Below are positions 61,277-64,000 of a stretch of 64,000 nucleotides of DNA, piece after piece (position 1 is the first letter of the stretch; each line of letters opens with the position of its first letter). The stretch is from CALSMU01 sp965230225 (GTDB taxonomy: Bacteria; Bacteroidota; Bacteroidia; Flavobacteriales_D; Parvicellaceae): assembly GCA_965230225.1 (NCBI GenBank), contig CBDDKM010000003.1:372001-436000 (forward strand), in the 5' to 3' direction. A program made the position numbers and the translations under genes. The notes under the pieces were generated by a model that saw only the letters and a list, made by a program, of their open reading frames with translations, did no database searches and was not told where the DNA came from.

Positions 61277-62464
61277 TCATTTTGGGCGAGCAATCTCCTT
61301 AATTGATCTTTTTGCACTTAAGTAATTGATTAGAAGGAATAAGCCAGTAAACGCTAACCCGGATGCCATTACGACAGGAGAAATGAATCCTGTAGATTCA
61401 TAATTCAAAGCTTTGAACACCGATTGATCTACAAATAGTTTGACGGAATAAACAATTACCAACGAACCAATTAATATGGTAGCATATATTTTGGCAAACA
61501 GTTTTAAAAACTCTTTGGAGATTTGAGACATGGTATATCCAAGCAGTAGTAATAATCCTATTTCGTAGGATGACTTACCTATTATAACCTCGCCATATAG
61601 TATATAAATGATAATGCAAAGGGCAATAATTACTACTCCAAAAAAGAGCATTCCTTTTAATGCGAACCCCATGGCTTTTTCTAAGATGCTTCCTTTTAAT
61701 TGCTCTTGATTGGTATCATAGCCTTTATCTTCCAGGTAGGACTTAATAGTAGGGTCTTTAGGATTATCCACAGCTAAGATCACTCTTGTAGAAGGAGGAG
61801 TCTCTCCGGTACCGTAGTTTGTGTTTAGGAAATCTAGGAAAGTATCCGGAACCAGAATTGAGTTTACTCGATCTGAGAAGTTCATTACTTTTCCATAATA
61901 AATGGCTTCTTTTCCATTTCCCCTAACCCTTAATTTGAATCGGAAAGAACTTAGAAGGTTTTTACTAGCTTGTGGGCCACCCATAGACGGTGCAATTCCA
62001 TAATTGTAGGCATCAAGAAATGTATTTGGCATAATTACCGGAACCTCTTCGCTTCCTTCTTCCCATTTCCAGTTTTCTGTAGAAACATCAATAAACTGAT
62101 CAGGAATGGATTCGAAAAAAGCTAAGGTCGAAAAGGCTGGAAATTTCCCTCCTTCGAAGCTCATCATGGCCATCACTTCAAAGTTTTTACCGCTTTTAAA
62201 TGGTGCCAGGTCGTTAACAAATGGTTGATTTTGTAATTCATCAAGTTCACTTTCACTAAAGTTAGAGCTGAACAAACCGACGGTATTTAGAGTAGAGATT
62301 TGTTTTTTAATTACCAGGTACTGCGACTCATCAGTAAGCGCGTGTTTTAAATCCAGATAAGATTGAAATGCAGATAATAAAGATCCTAAACCAATCATGG
62401 CACCAAGAACGGAAAGTATCAGTATGATTTTCTTCTGACTTTTATTTAACGCTTTTCCAATCAT
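61277..62464 (-). CDS. ABC transporter permease-like protein (FtsX/MacB layout)
   Basis: 395 residues. One N-terminal membrane helix (~15-35), a ~220-residue extracytoplasmic domain, and three helices near the C-terminus (~265-290, 310-345, 360-385). This is the FtsX/LolC/MacB topology. The start overlaps the ATPase gene by four bases (ATGA), so they form one transporter. Substrate unknown; such systems often move lipoproteins or drive extracytoplasmic partners. Confidence 0.8.
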   Translation of the reverse strand: MIGKALNKSQKKIILILSVLGAMIGLGSLLSAFQSYLDLKHALTDESQYLVIKKQISTLNTVGLFSSNFSESELDELQNQPFVNDLAPFKSGKNFEVMAMMSFEGGKFPAFSTLAFFESIPDQFIDVSTENWKWEEGSEEVPVIMPNTFLDAYNYGIAPSMGGPQASKNLLSSFRFKLRVRGNGKEAIYYGKVMNFSDRVNSILVPDTFLDFLNTNYGTGETPPSTRVILAVDNPKDPTIKSYLEDKGYDTNQEQLKGSILEKAMGFALKGMLFFGVVIIALCIIIYILYGEVIIGKSSYEIGLLLLLGYTMSQISKEFLKLFAKIYATILIGSLVIVYSVKLFVDQSVFKALNYESTGFISPVVMASGLAFTGLFLLINYLSAKRSIKEIARPK

Positions 62465-63102
62465 AGTTTGATAATTTCATTCTCCTCCATACCATAACTA
62501 TAACCCAAAGTTGCAATGATGAAACCAGCGTTGTTTTTTTTGCATTCATCCAGGATCAATTGCTTGGCGATTTTGATGTTTTTTTCATCAATATTACTAA
62601 AAGGCTCATCTAAAAGAAGTAATTCGAAAGGTTGAAGTAAACATCTAATTAGTGCTATTCTTTGTTGTTGCCCCAGCGATAATGTGCCAGCTTTTTGGTC
62701 CCTTTTCTTTTCCAGCCCAAACATTTCCATCATCTCCATTATTTCAGATTCGGATTTATGCTGAGTAAGGTTGTTTTTAATTGTAAGGTTTTCCCAGGCT
62801 GTTAAATGTGAAAACAATTTGAGATCCTGAGGTAAGATCGAGAGTTTGTTTTTTCTCAAATCAGCCCAGTCGCTTAATGAAATCTCTTTAACAGAGCGGC
62901 CATCCAGACAAAGATGACCAGAAAAATCATTTCTGATACCATAGATATAGGAAAGAAAGGTAGACTTTCCTTTTCCCGAGTCAGAAGAAACAAAATGATA
63001 ACCTTGAGAGTTTAATTCTATCTGACCATTCCAAACACTGTCAGGAGAAAACTGACTGTTTTTCATTGGGTTGGGAACTACTTGCTCAAAAGTGATCTTC
63101 AC
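62461..63102 (-). CDS. ABC transporter ATP-binding protein
   Basis: 213 residues with GTG 63102 as start (the frame extends upstream to a TTG at 63141, but family sequence starts at V-K-I-T-F-E-Q). Walker A S-S-D-S-G-K-G-K-S-T (first Gly replaced by Ser), Q-loop I-L-P-Q-D, signature L-S-L-G-Q-Q-Q-R, Walker B L-L-L-L-D-E-P-F, D-loop S-N-I-D. The H-loop His is not evident: the region reads I-I-A-T-L-G-Y-S-Y-G. It may be a weak ATPase. Confidence 0.88.
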   Translation of the reverse strand: MKITFEQVVPNPMKNSQFSPDSVWNGQIELNSQGYHFVSSDSGKGKSTFLSYIYGIRNDFSGHLCLDGRSVKEISLSDWADLRKNKLSILPQDLKLFSHLTAWENLTIKNNLTQHKSESEIMEMMEMFGLEKKRDQKAGTLSLGQQQRIALIRCLLQPFELLLLDEPFSNIDEKNIKIAKQLILDECKKNNAGFIIATLGYSYGMEENEIIKL

Positions 63103-63141
63103 GGTGCTTAAACTCTTGTTATTTTGTTTGCAAAATAACAA

Positions 63142-63387
63142 TAATTATGCTACTTTTAAAACACGAATTGAGACCCAGAGTGGTACTACTAATTCGAGAT
63201 GGAAACATCGCCCATGCAGTACAGTTTTTAAACTTAACAATTAAAAAATTGGGAATTAATTACTTTGGCAATGGCGTGCCGACCTTTCGTAAGATAGCCA
63301 GTCGGATTACAGACCCGGAGTTGCGTTCTCATCCATGTTAGACTGAAGTTTAACAACACCAAATCTGTATGGGTTTTTTTGAATTAA
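63142..63387 (+). ncRNA. Candidate structured RNA or leader region
   Basis: No convincing protein gene. TTACTTTG (63260-63267) is one base off the -7 consensus. Downstream the sequence turns GC-richer and can pair locally: GGCA/TGCC (around 63267-63280) and CCGAC/GTCGG with a loop (around 63279-63306). A 64-codon frame (63147-63341) crosses it but looks like a chance ORF. It could be a small RNA or the 5' leader of the lysozyme gene. Low certainty. Confidence 0.35.
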
Positions 63388-64000
63388 TTGTTTTTTAAGA
63401 TTAAAAAACTTCTAAAATATGTAATTGGACTCCTGCTATTAGCAGGAGTTTTTTATTTCTTGTTTGATCAAGGCTATATTCGGTTTAATTATCCCGAAGA
63501 TGATTATCCTATTACCGGTATAGATATCTCACATCATCAAGGAGATATTGATTGGGATGAATTAAAGTCGGAAGACTTGTACTTTGTTTTTATCAAGGCT
63601 ACTGAGGGGGGAGATTTTAAGGATAAACGATACTCAATCAATAGTAAAAATGCGTTGGAAAATAATATGTTGGTGGGCGCTTATCATTATTTCAGTTTTT
63701 GTAAATCTGCGCAGGAACAATTTGATAATTATGTTTCCACAGTTGGAGATTTGGATCAGATGCTTCCACCGGTAATTGACCTGGAATATGATGGACATTG
63801 TAATAGCGGAATCCCAAAAGAAAAGCTGTTAGCAGAATTAAAGCCGTTTATTGAGTTGTTAAAAGCACATTATAATCGATCTCCAATCATATACTTGAAT
63901 AAATCTTTTTATGAAAAGTACATTGAGGGAGAATTAGAAGAGGTGCATTTATGGATCAGAGATATCTATTTTGAACCGGAATTAAATCACAACAAGCGTT
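63388..64000 (+). CDS. GH25-family lysozyme, membrane-anchored (3' partial)
   Basis: The frame opens after a TAA at 63385 and runs off the window (204 codons). The first possible start is TTG 63388. A basic start (K-I-K-K-L-L-K) and one hydrophobic helix (L-L-L-L-A-G-V-F-Y-F-L-F) are followed by the GH25 domain: G-I-D-I-S-H-H-Q-G-D-I-D-W (catalytic Asp), F-I-K-A-T-E-G (Glu), A-Y-H-Y-F, P-P-V-I-D-L-E-Y. It cleaves the MurNAc-GlcNAc bond of peptidoglycan. A terminator-like hairpin lies inside the membrane-helix codons. Confidence 0.88.
   Translation, partial: MFFKIKKLLKYVIGLLLLAGVFYFLFDQGYIRFNYPEDDYPITGIDISHHQGDIDWDELKSEDLYFVFIKATEGGDFKDKRYSINSKNALENNMLVGAYHYFSFCKSAQEQFDNYVSTVGDLDQMLPPVIDLEYDGHCNSGIPKEKLLAELKPFIELLKAHYNRSPIIYLNKSFYEKYIEGELEEVHLWIRDIYFEPELNHNKR
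63429..63454 (+). terminator. Terminator-like hairpin inside the GH25 coding region
   Basis: ACTCCTGCT-att-AGCAGGAGT is a perfect 9-bp stem with a 3-base loop followed by six T. It lies about 40 bases after the TTG start. If it acts, transcription from upstream would end before most of the gene; it may be only a codon-driven coincidence. Confidence 0.45.

Noticed and set aside
63147..63341. 64-codon frame before the GH25 gene
   Set aside because: It crosses a promoter-like box and a possibly structured region; no signal or domain visible. It is kept only as part of an RNA candidate.

Overview
This 64 kb window is chromosomal DNA from a low-GC member of the Bacteroidota, most likely order Flavobacteriales. 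The evidence is four kinds. There are several secreted proteins with type IX secretion (T9SS) sorting domains of type A and type B. There is a PorP/SprF protein, a GldI-like lipoprotein and two giant gliding-motility-type adhesins. Promoters match the Bacteroidota pattern TTG-N19-TAnnTTTG, and there are essentially no Shine-Dalgarno sites. I see no complete insertion sequence, prophage or CRISPR array.

Layout. 1-3561: 3' part of a secreted beta-helix protein with a T9SS tail. 3.76-5.1 kb: tRNA-Leu(GAG) and tRNA-Lys(TTT), mixed with broken tRNA copies, an 18-bp palindrome found twice inside those copies, a GIY-YIG nuclease gene, and a SiaC-like gene. 5.2-10.4 kb: FAD-linked oxidase, POT peptide transporter and M1 aminopeptidase. 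10.5-15.2 kb: a tryptophan operon (leader peptide, then trpD-C-F-B-A) that lacks trpE and trpG at the usual place. 15.2-18.4 kb: secreted M43 metalloprotease. 18.6-22.3 kb: small regulon of membrane proteins around a winged-helix regulator, with the same operator before two transcription units, then an EEP-family protein. 22.5-24.0 kb: two envelope proteins of unknown function. 24.1-29.5 kb: nrnA-gldI-FKBP cluster, a GbsR-type regulator with twin operators, a second siaC-like gene and another FKBP. 29.5-35.7 kb: methyltransferase, phosphatase, and a PorP/SprF plus giant adhesin pair. 36.0-40.4 kb: dapB-lepB-wbqC-membrane protein operon. 40.4-50.3 kb: GH3/beta-lactamase fusion, outer-membrane barrel protein and an 1819-residue repeat adhesin. 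50.5-53.5 kb: rpsA and sucD. 53.6-63.1 kb: TPR protein, TraB/GumN protein, CotH protein, three DUF1573 paralogues, a thioredoxin-like protein and a small ABC transporter. 63.2-64.0 kb: possible structured RNA and the start of a GH25 lysozyme.

How it fits together. Much of the window serves the cell surface: secretion and sorting (LepB, PorP/SprF, T9SS cargo), periplasmic folding (three FKBP lipoproteins or secreted isomerases, a thioredoxin-like protein), wall turnover (GH3, GH25) and adhesion. The most unusual part is 3.76-5.1 kb. There, tRNA 3' or 5' fragments with their terminators are copied in tandem around a small GIY-YIG nuclease gene, and two of the fragments carry the same 18-bp palindrome at equivalent CTGG positions. 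I read this as the trace of a mobile or homing-like module that uses tRNA genes, but this is inference. The trp leader without trpEG and the two small operator pairs are the other notable regulatory findings. All functions are assigned by reading motifs, without database searches.
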